NCBI GenBank assembly: GCA_017405675.1
Contig: JAFRAB010000036.1
Span: 1 to 23,606 of the forward strand
Direction: 5' to 3'
Length of the DNA: 23,606 bases
Origin: Erysipelotrichaceae bacterium
GTDB lineage: Bacteria > Bacillota_I > Bacilli_A > Erysipelotrichales > Erysipelotrichaceae
Shown here: piece after piece, positions 16,389-23,208 of the stretch
How the letters are laid out: every line of letters begins with the position of its first letter
How positions within the stretch are numbered: position 1 is the stretch's first letter
The notes under the pieces: generated by a model
What the model was told of the DNA's origin: nothing
Databases searched by the model: none
Seen by the model: the letters and a program-made list of their open reading frames with translations, nothing else
Made by a program: the position numbers and the translations under genes

Positions 16389-16492
16389 CAACTTTAACAA
16401 TGCTGTCACCCATCGTTCAAGCATTAGCACCTTGCATTACACAGGTTGCTGCACAGTCATCGAGCTTGTCTCTCGTGTGCTCTTCATAGGTG
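16361..16492 (-). promoter_or_regulatory. SAM-I (S-box) riboswitch controlling metK
   Basis: The aptamer spans 16407-16492. P1 pairs CACCTAT with ATGGGTG. Conserved S-box blocks follow in order: AAGAG, GAGAGACAAGCTCGATGA, GCAGCAACC and AAGGTGCTAAT. In the absence of ligand the P1 5' strand CCTATGA (minus strand, 16484-16490) can pair with TCATAGG (16376-16382) in the terminator, forming an antiterminator. Ligand-stabilised P1 frees the terminator. Confidence 0.93.
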
Positions 16493-16497
16493 TATAT

Positions 16498-16526
16498 ATA
16501 TTATCATTGATATTTATTAACATCAA
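16498..16526 (-). promoter_or_regulatory. Predicted metK promoter
   Basis: Minus-strand -35 TTGATG (16521-16526) and -10 TAATAT (16498-16503) with a 17-bp spacer. The predicted start, near 16491, falls at the first base of riboswitch stem P1. Confidence 0.6.
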
Positions 16527-16554
16527 TACTGTATTACCAGAATTACTGTATTGA
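16523..16554. repeat. Inverted repeat over the end of the transporter gene
   Basis: TCAATACTGTA (16523-16533) and TACTGTATTGA (16544-16554) pair at 10 of 11 positions and also contain the direct repeat TACTGTATT. The transporter stop codon lies within. No U tract follows on the minus strand, so it is a weak terminator at best; it overlaps the metK -35. Confidence 0.4.
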
Positions 16555-17937
16555 TCTGTAATCAATACCCTTGGTTTCTCTGATCTTCATGCTGAAGAGC
16601 ACTATTGAGATAGAAACACATGGCACTATGAATACCAGGCAGGTCAGCCAGATTGGCATAAACAGGATACCGACATTGACAAACGCAAATCCTAAAGCCA
16701 TGCCAATATATACCAGCAACCCTTCTGCTCCAACTATTGAGGCTCTGATTTCCGTCGGAACCATCTCAGTAGAAACTATTTCCATATAGTCTCTGCCTAT
16801 CCAGTATCCTCCAAGATACAGACCATACATAAGCCCAACGATCTGCGGATTCCATAGTTTTCTGGCTGATACTACAAACATGGCGAAGGTAATGAAGCAT
16901 ATCGTTCCAAACAGAACGATTGTTTTCTTTCTGCCCCAGCGGTCTGCCAGTATTCCGGAGATCATGACAGATACACAGTAGATGACAGGATAGAAATACA
17001 AGGCAATTGTTTTGTTTTCAGGAGTCATTCCTGCCTCAGTCATGATTGGTTCATAGTTTGTGACAGCTATTATGGCAGCATCAAAAATAGTCTTTATGAT
17101 AATCAGATTTCTCAATTCCTTATTTGAGAATATGAACTTTATGGCATTAACGATACCGGCTTTATTGCTGTCAGCTTTTTTCTGCCGCTTAAGTTCTTTT
17201 TTCTGTTTCTGCCTTTCTTCATACGGAATCTGAAGATATGCCAATCTGCCATCCACAAAGGTTTCCGTTTCCCTGGCAAAAAGGAATACCAGGACACAGA
17301 TTATTAATCCCGCAATACCCGGAAGCAGGAAAATATTACGCCACAGGGTTTCATTATTATGAAGCAGAAAATCTCTCATTAACGGCAGCAATATGGCACT
17401 TAAACCGCCTAATCCCTTTATGAAACTGTATACAGTTGCACGGTATTTTGATGGAGCTTCTTCCAGAAGATAGATGATCTGTATGTCATGACTCAGGAAA
17501 AAGGTCATTATGAAATTGCCAAGCAGGAACACAAAATAACTTTTTGAAAAATAGACAGTTAAAAGCCCGACAGTCATACCCAGTGTTGAAATGACAAATA
17601 ATGGTTTTCTGCCATATCTGTCAGCCTGAGCTTTATAGAAAGGTGTCAATAAGCCAATAACATAACCAATAAGATTTATCGTATTATGCAATGCCAGTCC
17701 GCTGTTAAGATCATATGTATTACCGAAAAGATGCCCTTCAATGAAGAATTCTCTGATAAAAGCAGAGGTCACTGACCCGGTTGCATTTGTCGTAATATTA
17801 TCTATGATGTCCACCAGTAAAATCAGCCCGATAAGAATAATAAAATAATACTTTCCGCTTTTTTTACTCTTAGCTTTTTTCAGTCTGGAAATCTCTTCCT
17901 GCTCACGCATTCTGTTTTCTGTGCCATTATCTTTCAT
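16543..17937 (-). CDS. Major facilitator superfamily transporter
   Basis: A 464-residue, 12-helix secondary transporter of unknown substrate. I chose the ATG at 17935-17937 (MKDNGTENRM), preceded by GAGGAAAA; the frame opens 25 codons further up, but that would overlap the divergent gene. A charged cytoplasmic N-terminus of about 30 residues leads to helix 1 (YFIILIGLILLVDIIDNITT). The MFS motif A appears twice, as ADRYGRKP after helix 2 and ADRWGRKKT after helix 8, marking the two six-helix halves. A long basic central loop (EERQKQKKELKRQKK) separates them. It is divergent from the FAD oxidoreductase with only 46 bases between starts; a shared substrate or product is possible but unproven. 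Confidence 0.9.
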   Translation of the reverse strand: MKDNGTENRMREQEEISRLKKAKSKKSGKYYFIILIGLILLVDIIDNITTNATGSVTSAFIREFFIEGHLFGNTYDLNSGLALHNTINLIGYVIGLLTPFYKAQADRYGRKPLFVISTLGMTVGLLTVYFSKSYFVFLLGNFIMTFFLSHDIQIIYLLEEAPSKYRATVYSFIKGLGGLSAILLPLMRDFLLHNNETLWRNIFLLPGIAGLIICVLVFLFARETETFVDGRLAYLQIPYEERQKQKKELKRQKKADSNKAGIVNAIKFIFSNKELRNLIIIKTIFDAAIIAVTNYEPIMTEAGMTPENKTIALYFYPVIYCVSVMISGILADRWGRKKTIVLFGTICFITFAMFVVSARKLWNPQIVGLMYGLYLGGYWIGRDYMEIVSTEMVPTEIRASIVGAEGLLVYIGMALGFAFVNVGILFMPIWLTCLVFIVPCVSISIVLFSMKIRETKGIDYRSIQ

Positions 17938-17955
17938 AATCTTTTCCTCATAGTT

Positions 17956-17965
17956 ATTATATAAT
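17956..17965. promoter_or_regulatory. Overlapping back-to-back -10 boxes in the divergent intergenic region
   Basis: TATAAT is present on the minus strand (17956-17961) and the plus strand (17960-17965), overlapping by two bases. Each implies a leader of only about 12 bases. No good -35 is visible for either direction, so this is tentative. Confidence 0.35.
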
Positions 17966-17983
17966 AGTTTTAAGGAACGATTT

Positions 17984-19495
17984 ATGAAAATAATAATTAT
18001 CGGTGCAGGCATATCCTCATTAACTCTGGCTGTTCAGCTGGTAAAGGATCATCATGAAGTCATAATTATTGATAAAAACAGCAAACCTGGCGGTGTCATG
18101 GCTCTTTATCAGGAAAACGGCTTCAGTTTCGAACAGGGTCCTTTACTGATTGGAGACATGAACCCTGGAGAAGCCATGTATGAACTTCTTAAGTCCATTA
18201 ATGTCACCCTTCCTACGCAGAGGTGTGACAGAGGGCTTGCTTTAAAAGACTACAGATTTATAAAACCTGACAGATTCGAGGGAAAGAACTGGCGCAGGGA
18301 ACTGGCCAAAAAATACTTTCCTCAGGATGCAGCTGGAATAGATGAATACTATCGTTTTTATGAAGCTTTAATGCGCATTCGTTTCTTATCGCTTCAGAAA
18401 CCTTCCCTTTTCAATAAACTTAAAACTGCCCTGACCTTCATGTCAATCAGGAAATACCAGCATATGTCTTGTGACGAATTTACAAAAGCTCTTTTCAGCG
18501 ATCCTGATCTCAGAGCTGTATATACCGGTATATTGGCAGATTTCTGTGTTGATCCCAAGGAAATCAACTGCTTCAGTATTCCTTTCGTCAATGCTGAAAC
18601 AGCTTTTGATGACCGTATCGATATTTATGATCATAAAGGCAGACAGTATTATCCGGCCTTTAACTATGTAACCGGAGGTGTTCAGAAGATACCGGAAGCA
18701 TTAGCTGAATATATTGAAAAACATGGCGGAACCTTCCTTTACAACACAACTGTTACCAAGATAAATATCGAAAACAATACTGCCAGGTCAGTTCTTCTGG
18801 ATAATGGCAAAACAATAGATGCAGATGTAATAGTATCTGCCGGCGGTGCGCACGAGGTATTCTACAAACTGATCGGCAAAGAGTACCTGACGGAAAAATA
18901 TGACCGTATTCTGCAGAATCTGCGTCGAATGGAAGCCGTCTTCATGCTGCATCTGGGAGTAGATTATGATCCAGTGCAGTATCAGAAACAAGCTCTGGTG
19001 TATTATTATGGAACTTCCGATCTGGAAAGTGCAACATACAGACTGAGAAACAATATATATCATAATGGTGATGACGGCTTCCTGATATTCATCGACAGTT
19101 TTCATGCCCCTGAATTTGCACCGGAAGGTAAACATTGTATTACCATTTACACAGTTGCGCCAAATATCATCAAAGACAGTACCTGGGAACAGAAAAAAGA
19201 AGAATATGCAGAACGTCTTATCTCTTTAGCTGAAAAACATCTTCCTGAACTGCATAAACACATCGTATTCAAAAAGATAATAACGGCAGACTATTACAAG
19301 GAATACACCAATACGGATTTCTTTTCATTCGGCGGTCTGGTACCGGCTGACGGTCAGGTCAATCCACCTCACAAAACTCCAGTTAAAAACTTCTACTTTA
19401 TGGGAAGCCAATCCGAAAGCAACGGAGGCATAACTCCGACTTCTTCCGGCGGTTATAAAGTATATGATTTGATAAAAAGCATAGATCTGAAATAG
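17984..19495 (+). CDS. FAD-dependent oxidoreductase, phytoene desaturase/CrtI type
   Basis: A 503-residue flavoprotein. The N-terminal FAD-binding motif is IIIIGAGISSLTLAVQL, then EVIIIDKNSKPGG; the third glycine of GxGxxG is replaced by S12. A second family signature near the C-terminus (about 471-495, FYFMGSQSESNGGITPTSSG then GYKV) closes the FAD site, as in CrtI, retinol saturase and similar desaturases. The middle is a substrate domain. The substrate is unknown: there are no carotenoid genes nearby, and Bacillota carry many such paralogues. The AAGGA ribosome site is 7 bases upstream of the ATG. It is divergent from the transporter gene and ends in a bidirectional hairpin. Confidence 0.88.
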   Translation: MKIIIIGAGISSLTLAVQLVKDHHEVIIIDKNSKPGGVMALYQENGFSFEQGPLLIGDMNPGEAMYELLKSINVTLPTQRCDRGLALKDYRFIKPDRFEGKNWRRELAKKYFPQDAAGIDEYYRFYEALMRIRFLSLQKPSLFNKLKTALTFMSIRKYQHMSCDEFTKALFSDPDLRAVYTGILADFCVDPKEINCFSIPFVNAETAFDDRIDIYDHKGRQYYPAFNYVTGGVQKIPEALAEYIEKHGGTFLYNTTVTKINIENNTARSVLLDNGKTIDADVIVSAGGAHEVFYKLIGKEYLTEKYDRILQNLRRMEAVFMLHLGVDYDPVQYQKQALVYYYGTSDLESATYRLRNNIYHNGDDGFLIFIDSFHAPEFAPEGKHCITIYTVAPNIIKDSTWEQKKEEYAERLISLAEKHLPELHKHIVFKKIITADYYKEYTNTDFFSFGGLVPADGQVNPPHKTPVKNFYFMGSQSESNGGITPTSSGGYKVYDLIKSIDLK

Positions 19496-19524
19496 CCAGG
19501 GATATTCACCAGCATTTCAACACT

Positions 19525-19599
19525 AAAAAAACTGCTGACTGAAGTGATCCTCCTTTAGTTGGTCCAACTTTTGGGGTTCACTTCATTCAGCAGTTTTTT
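19525..19599. terminator. Long bidirectional terminator hairpin
   Basis: AAAAAAACTGCTGA-CT-GAAGTGA on the left pairs with TCACTTC-AT-TCAGCAGTTTTTT on the right, with one mismatch in the outer 17 positions. CC/GG pairs lie further in, and an apical palindrome AGTTGGTCCAACT is at the top. It separates two convergent genes and has A and T tracts for both directions. Confidence 0.85.
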
Positions 19600-19613
19600 C
19601 TATCAGCCATCAA

Positions 19614-20096
19614 TTATGCTTTTGGCTCGTCTACAGTTAATCCGTCAGTTTCTGATTTATCTGACTTTCTTTTTTTATTCACATTCTTCAAAGCATCGTA
19701 TGTTTCAGAAATCCACTCATTATAGTGATCATATGGAATCTCGGTCCACCAGTCCAGAAGTTTGTTTAAGGATTCGATATCTTCTTCGATGCTGGTACAT
19801 GTATATTGTTCCGGATCACGGTTGACCGTCACAATATGATTATCATCTTCTTTGAAATCTATCTGATAAATACAATATCCTGTCCAGCTGCGATGTGCCC
19901 AAAGAGTTGAATCTTCCATATACCAGAACCACTTATCCTCCATAGCCTGTGGAACATTGCCACAATGAAGTGCAGCCATTTCTTCATCGCTAAAAGACCT
20001 GTTAAGCACAAAAGTTTCATGCTCTTCAGGCATTGGTTCATTTTTCCAGTCATCACGCTGAGCAATGTGTATTGTTTTTTTATTTTCTTCTGTCAT
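19614..20096 (-). CDS. Conserved hypothetical protein with KWFWY...HRSWTG motif
   Basis: A 160-residue soluble, acidic protein of unknown function. Its core, residues 28-82, includes FVLNRSFSDEEMAAL, then KWFWYMEDSTLWAHRSWTGY (55-74) and CIYQIDF. I recall this pattern from small conserved proteins in many bacteria, but not a function. The rest is helical (EEDIESLNKLLDWWTEIPYD), with a lysine-rich, probably disordered tail. GGAG lies 7 bases before the ATG, and a minus-strand TATAAT at 20133-20138 is a plausible -10. It is convergent with the oxidoreductase gene and shares its terminator. Confidence 0.8.
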   Translation of the reverse strand: MTEENKKTIHIAQRDDWKNEPMPEEHETFVLNRSFSDEEMAALHCGNVPQAMEDKWFWYMEDSTLWAHRSWTGYCIYQIDFKEDDNHIVTVNRDPEQYTCTSIEEDIESLNKLLDWWTEIPYDHYNEWISETYDALKNVNKKRKSDKSETDGLTVDEPKA

Positions 20097-20292
20097 TTTG
20101 TTACTCCAATTATTGTACGGATTGTTAAAACCATTATATCATATGCTTCAACTAAAAGAGGTTATCTGACTTCGTTATGTTTATTGATGATGCAGTCTTC
20201 CCGTGATACATTTACTCAAAATTTTTGTGAAGCTGACTGACACTAACCCTGTTTTCATAAATACTGTATCAAAAAAAACTCTGATGATATTA

Positions 20293-21045
20293 TTAAGGTT
20301 TTAGTCCCAACATGAACAGGTATACTGCCATTATTGTAAAAGCTGCCCAGGCAAAATAGCGGCCTGTTATTTCCCAATCAGCAGGTTCTACCTTATCATA
20401 GTTTTTTATTTTGAACGACAGATTCCAACGGAATAATTCGTCTACGTAAATAACGCTGGCTGCTATGATAGCACAGTATACAACATTGCCAAACCATGCC
20501 AGCCATGATCCTAAATGCGTCAACTCAGGGCCAAGCATCAGATCAGTTATTCCACAGACAAATAATGTATTTCTATCAATCACCTTTCCATTGCCATCTA
20601 CTATGACTTCATGGTCTCCATCAAGTGGAGAACTTTTATCTGCCAGTGTACCATCTTCATTGTAGACCCAGTATTGTCTATCACTTGCCTTTACTACGCC
20701 GCCACGGAAAATGACTTTATTATCGTATTTAACTTCCAGTCCTTTCATAATATCTGCAAAACCACTGCCAGTTGGTATCGCAGTTGGATCTTCTCTGAAA
20801 TAATATGGGCCATATTTTGAGCTGGCTGTTTCAAACACTATCGAATCATCGTCAGACACAATAAACCTGCATTTGTTTCCAAGGTAGTTTGCAGAGTAAA
20901 TAATTGCCCCATTTACCTTTTCAGGAACAAAGATAGTTTCATGATACAGATATCCTACTCTTGAGATCGTAACAGCATATATAACAGTAAATACCGCGAT
21001 TATTGTTATCAATGCTAACAGAATTGCTTTCTGATATTTTCCCAA
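20293..21045 (-). CDS. Membrane protein of unknown function, start codon uncertain (TTG or ATA)
   Basis: About 250 residues. One N-terminal membrane helix (about 7-27) is followed by an extracytoplasmic domain of about 150 residues containing YGPYYFREDPTAIP (about 78-91) and a QYWVYNEDG segment, then two helices at about 178-200 and 228-248. I recognise the general type from Bacillota but know no function. The only standard start in frame is TTG at 21043-21045, but the strong AAGGAGG lies 26 bases upstream of it. Three codons before the TTG the sequence reads ATA AAG AAG TTG, where a normal gene would read ATG, so the real start may be ATA at 21052-21054 (adding three residues). Upstream of that the frame closes at a TAA. 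Confidence 0.78.
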   Translation of the reverse strand: MGKYQKAILLALITIIAVFTVIYAVTISRVGYLYHETIFVPEKVNGAIIYSANYLGNKCRFIVSDDDSIVFETASSKYGPYYFREDPTAIPTGSGFADIMKGLEVKYDNKVIFRGGVVKASDRQYWVYNEDGTLADKSSPLDGDHEVIVDGNGKVIDRNTLFVCGITDLMLGPELTHLGSWLAWFGNVVYCAIIAASVIYVDELFRWNLSFKIKNYDKVEPADWEITGRYFAWAAFTIMAVYLFMLGLKP

Positions 21046-21086
21046 CTTCTTTATTCGATTCGTTCCTTTTACCTCCTTATATTGTT

Positions 21087-21115
21087 ATTATATTACAAGT
21101 TCCATAGCATATTAA
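21087..21115 (-). promoter_or_regulatory. Predicted promoter of the membrane protein gene
   Basis: Minus-strand -10 TATAAT (21087-21092) and -35 TTAATA (21110-21115, 4 of 6) with a 17-bp spacer, just downstream of the hairpin that closes the preceding operon. Confidence 0.5.
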
Positions 21116-21120
21116 CACCA

Positions 21121-21148
21121 CAAAAGGGCTTTTCAGCCTTTTGTTTTT
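21121..21148. terminator. Hairpin at the end of repeat copy A
   Basis: CAAAAGG pairs with CCTTTTG (21121-21127 / 21137-21143), followed by T5 on the plus strand. For the minus-strand genes to its right the U-rich part lies within the stem, so termination there is weaker than at copy B. Confidence 0.5.
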
Positions 21149-21151
21149 AAT

Positions 21152-21283
21152 ATGGTGAAGCATACAATTCTCGATATCATACATTCAAAAAGTGTTGATT
21201 TTACAATGTTTTTCGATGATTGTTTATTAATAACCCTGCTTTTTAACCCCACTTATCATCTCAACGACAAATTTGAATTTATC
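21152..21283 (-). repeat. 132-bp intergenic repeat, copy A
   Basis: Aligns without gaps to 23077-23208 at 113 of 132 positions (86%). On the minus strand it begins at the stop codon of the GNAT gene, continues through GTTAAAAAGCAGGGTTATTA, and ends four bases before a hairpin. A plus-strand frame is open, but 17 of the 19 differences fall in codon positions 1 and 2, which argues against it being protein-coding. Confidence 0.85.
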
Positions 21284-21836
21284 TTTTTATCTCTCGAATC
21301 ATATGATACTCATTCAGTAATGTTCCGTCTTTCAAACGTACCGCGTTGATACCGACCCCGGTTATCCTGAAACCCATTTTCTCATACAGGGCTCTGGCTC
21401 GGGTGTTCCCTTCAATAAACTCCAGTTCCATTTGAAGTATATTTTCATTATTCTCCGCAATTTTGATAAGTTCCTGGAAGAGTCTCGTCCCTATTCCCTG
21501 GTTCCAATACTCCTTAAGCAATGCGATCGCAACACTGGCACGATGCCTTGTCTTAATTCTGTTATTCCATGTAATCTGACAGTTACCTGCAACTTTTCCT
21601 TCCACGATGCAAACAAGCATCGCCTCGGTTTCAGAACTGTTGATTCTTTCAAACAGCTCTTTCTCACCTTCCACGGTGTATCTGCTGCATTCTTCAGGAT
21701 ATCGGAGAACAAAATCGGTCTCTTCCGCTGATTTATACAAATAATCAAGCATCCCCTGAATATCTTCTTCCTTCGGACTTCTTATCAGGGCTTTTCTTCC
21801 ATCTTTTAGTGTAAATTCAAATTCACGAATGATCAT
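21279..21836 (-). CDS. GNAT-family N-acetyltransferase
   Basis: A 185-residue acetyl-CoA-dependent acetyltransferase, substrate unknown. The GNAT core runs from residue 16 (ALIRSPKEEDIQGML) to the end. The acetyl-CoA pyrophosphate loop is in VAIALLKEYWNQGIGTRLFQ (102-121), then GNTRARALYEKMGF (143-156), a typical last-motif helix and strand. GGAGG lies 7 bases before the ATG. Last of three genes transcribed together with the next GNAT and a histidine phosphatase. Repeat copy A starts at its stop codon. Confidence 0.9.
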   Translation of the reverse strand: MIIREFEFTLKDGRKALIRSPKEEDIQGMLDYLYKSAEETDFVLRYPEECSRYTVEGEKELFERINSSETEAMLVCIVEGKVAGNCQITWNNRIKTRHRASVAIALLKEYWNQGIGTRLFQELIKIAENNENILQMELEFIEGNTRARALYEKMGFRITGVGINAVRLKDGTLLNEYHMIREIKR

Positions 21837-21867
21837 AACTGTTCCTCCATAAGCTGAAATATATCTG

Positions 21868-22323
21868 TCACTCTGGTGATAGTTCTTTATTCATCAGAAG
21901 CCTGTGTCCATCATCTCTGTATATCGCATAACCCGAATTCTCATAGAAATGAAGTGCGGAGAGATTCGTCTTCTCAACATGCAGGCATATCTTAAGCATA
22001 TTGATCTCTCTCGCGTATGATTCTGCAGCTTTCAGGAGTGCTGAACCGATGCCTTTGTTTCTGTATTCTTTTGTCACCGCAAAATCATTGAGATAGATGT
22101 AATCTTCATTTTCGTGATAAACCTCAACAGACAGAAACCCGATGACAGTTTTATCCTTGGCAACAAAAATTCTGTCTTCATCACTGGTCCAGAATTTATC
22201 CAGATCTCCTGCTTTGTATCCTTCAGCTTCTTCTGTGTGGTATATCGTCTGAAGCATTTCCCTATATAATTCGCATATTCTTTTTTCGTCGGTCGCTGTA
22301 GCCTGCCTGATTATATACTTCAT
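21868..22323 (-). CDS. GNAT-family N-acetyltransferase
   Basis: A 151-residue acetyltransferase of unknown substrate, short and single-domain. It shows the N-terminal IRQATATDEKRICELY, the acetyl-CoA loop FAVTKEYRNKGIGSALLKAA (about 81-100), and NLSALHFYENSGYA near the end. I chose the ATG at 22321-22323; a GTG three codons upstream is possible, and the GAGGG between them is only three bases from the ATG, so the start is not settled. It lies 31 bases before the other GNAT gene and 57 after the phosphatase gene. The two GNATs are only distantly alike, so this is not a recent tandem duplication. Confidence 0.88.
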   Translation of the reverse strand: MKYIIRQATATDEKRICELYREMLQTIYHTEEAEGYKAGDLDKFWTSDEDRIFVAKDKTVIGFLSVEVYHENEDYIYLNDFAVTKEYRNKGIGSALLKAAESYAREINMLKICLHVEKTNLSALHFYENSGYAIYRDDGHRLLMNKELSPE

Positions 22324-22380
22324 TTCCCTCACATTTTCAGATTTATTTCTATTTCCTGACCTGTCTCATTTTTCTGGCAC

Positions 22381-22989
22381 CTATATAATATATGACATGT
22401 CATTTATATGTCTTACACGATGTTTTCCATCATCGCCAACGATCATATGAGATACTCCTCCTGCCGGACCATGTATATCCACTTCATAATAGGATTCAAT
22501 AGGAAGTCCTATGTACATGGCATTCCATATACTCAGAAGATCCCCATGGGAGACTATGATGACATTCTCTTCATCACTCGCCATCACTTCCTTAAAAAAC
22601 GGCCAAAGACGATTCCAGGCATCGCGTCTGCTCTCGGAATCGGAAAATAATCTGTCATCAACGGTTTTCTCGGGATGCTCAATGTTTTCACGAAGCCATT
22701 GAACGGACTTGCCACAACACTTTCCGAGGTTTCTTTCTCTAAGTTCCTGCCTGAAGACCGGTTCTATTCCAAGATACTTTGCGATAGCTTCTGCTGTCTG
22801 TTGCGCACGTTTAAGATCAGAAGAATAAATAACGACTTTTTTACCTTCAAATTCTTTTTTCAGTTTCCTTCCGATATTATCTGCCTGCTTTTTTCCAAAT
22901 TCTGTCAGATCCCAGTCTGTCCATGACCCGACCATTCCATTGGTATGATGAACTGATTGGGTATGTTGAATTGTTATAATGTGTTTCAT
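22381..22989 (-). CDS. Histidine phosphatase family protein with QHT in place of RHG
   Basis: A 202-residue member of the phosphoglycerate-mutase-like (histidine phosphatase) superfamily. The nucleophile motif, normally RHG, reads I-Q8-H9-T10: the catalytic histidine is present but the phosphate-binding arginine is lost. The other active-site parts are intact: SSDLKRAQQTA with R61, acid ELRERNLG with E85, and second histidine VSHGD with H148. It may be a phosphatase of altered specificity; the substrate is unknown. The start ATG has GGAG 7 bases upstream, and TATAAT at 23025-23030 is a possible -10. First gene of the operon with the two GNATs. Confidence 0.88.
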   Translation of the reverse strand: MKHIITIQHTQSVHHTNGMVGSWTDWDLTEFGKKQADNIGRKLKKEFEGKKVVIYSSDLKRAQQTAEAIAKYLGIEPVFRQELRERNLGKCCGKSVQWLRENIEHPEKTVDDRLFSDSESRRDAWNRLWPFFKEVMASDEENVIIVSHGDLLSIWNAMYIGLPIESYYEVDIHGPAGGVSHMIVGDDGKHRVRHINDMSYII

Positions 22990-23044
22990 ATGTTATCTCC
23001 GTTAACTTCTGATTTATCGAGATTATTATAACATGTGATACAAC

Positions 23045-23067
23045 AAAAAAGAGGTCCTTCGACCTCT
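23045..23067 (-). terminator. Intrinsic terminator after repeat copy B
   Basis: AGAGGTC-GAAG-GACCTCT (7-bp stem) followed by a T5 run on the minus strand. It closes the HEAT-protein transcript before the phosphatase operon. Confidence 0.8.
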
Positions 23068-23076
23068 GTATTTTCT

Positions 23077-23208
23077 ATGGTGGAGCATACACTTCTCGAT
23101 ACCATACATTCAAAAAGTGCTTATTTTACAGTGTTTTTCTATGGTTACCTATTACTAACCCCACTTTTTAACCCCACTTGTCTTCACACCGACAAACTTG
23201 AATTTATC
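23077..23208 (-). repeat. 132-bp intergenic repeat, copy B
   Basis: Ungapped partner of copy A (86% identity). It contains the tandem GTGGGGTTA-AAAA-GTGGGGTTA on the minus strand. It overlaps the last eight codons of the HEAT-like gene (stop at 23184-23186), so that protein's final residues are supplied by the repeat. Confidence 0.85.

Noticed and set aside
17938..18012. 25-codon upstream extension of the transporter
   Set aside because: It overlaps the divergent oxidoreductase gene, and the ATG at 17937 has a good ribosome site.
21152..21349. Plus-strand reading frame in repeat copy A, with a similar one in copy B (23077 onward)
   Set aside because: The two peptides look alike, but 17 of 19 nucleotide differences are at codon positions 1 and 2; real coding sequence would vary mainly at position 3. 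There is also no ribosome site.
21152..23208. Integron gene cassettes with attC sites
   Set aside because: The repeats are not found after each gene, no GTTRRRY-type core pair was recognised, and no integrase is in view.
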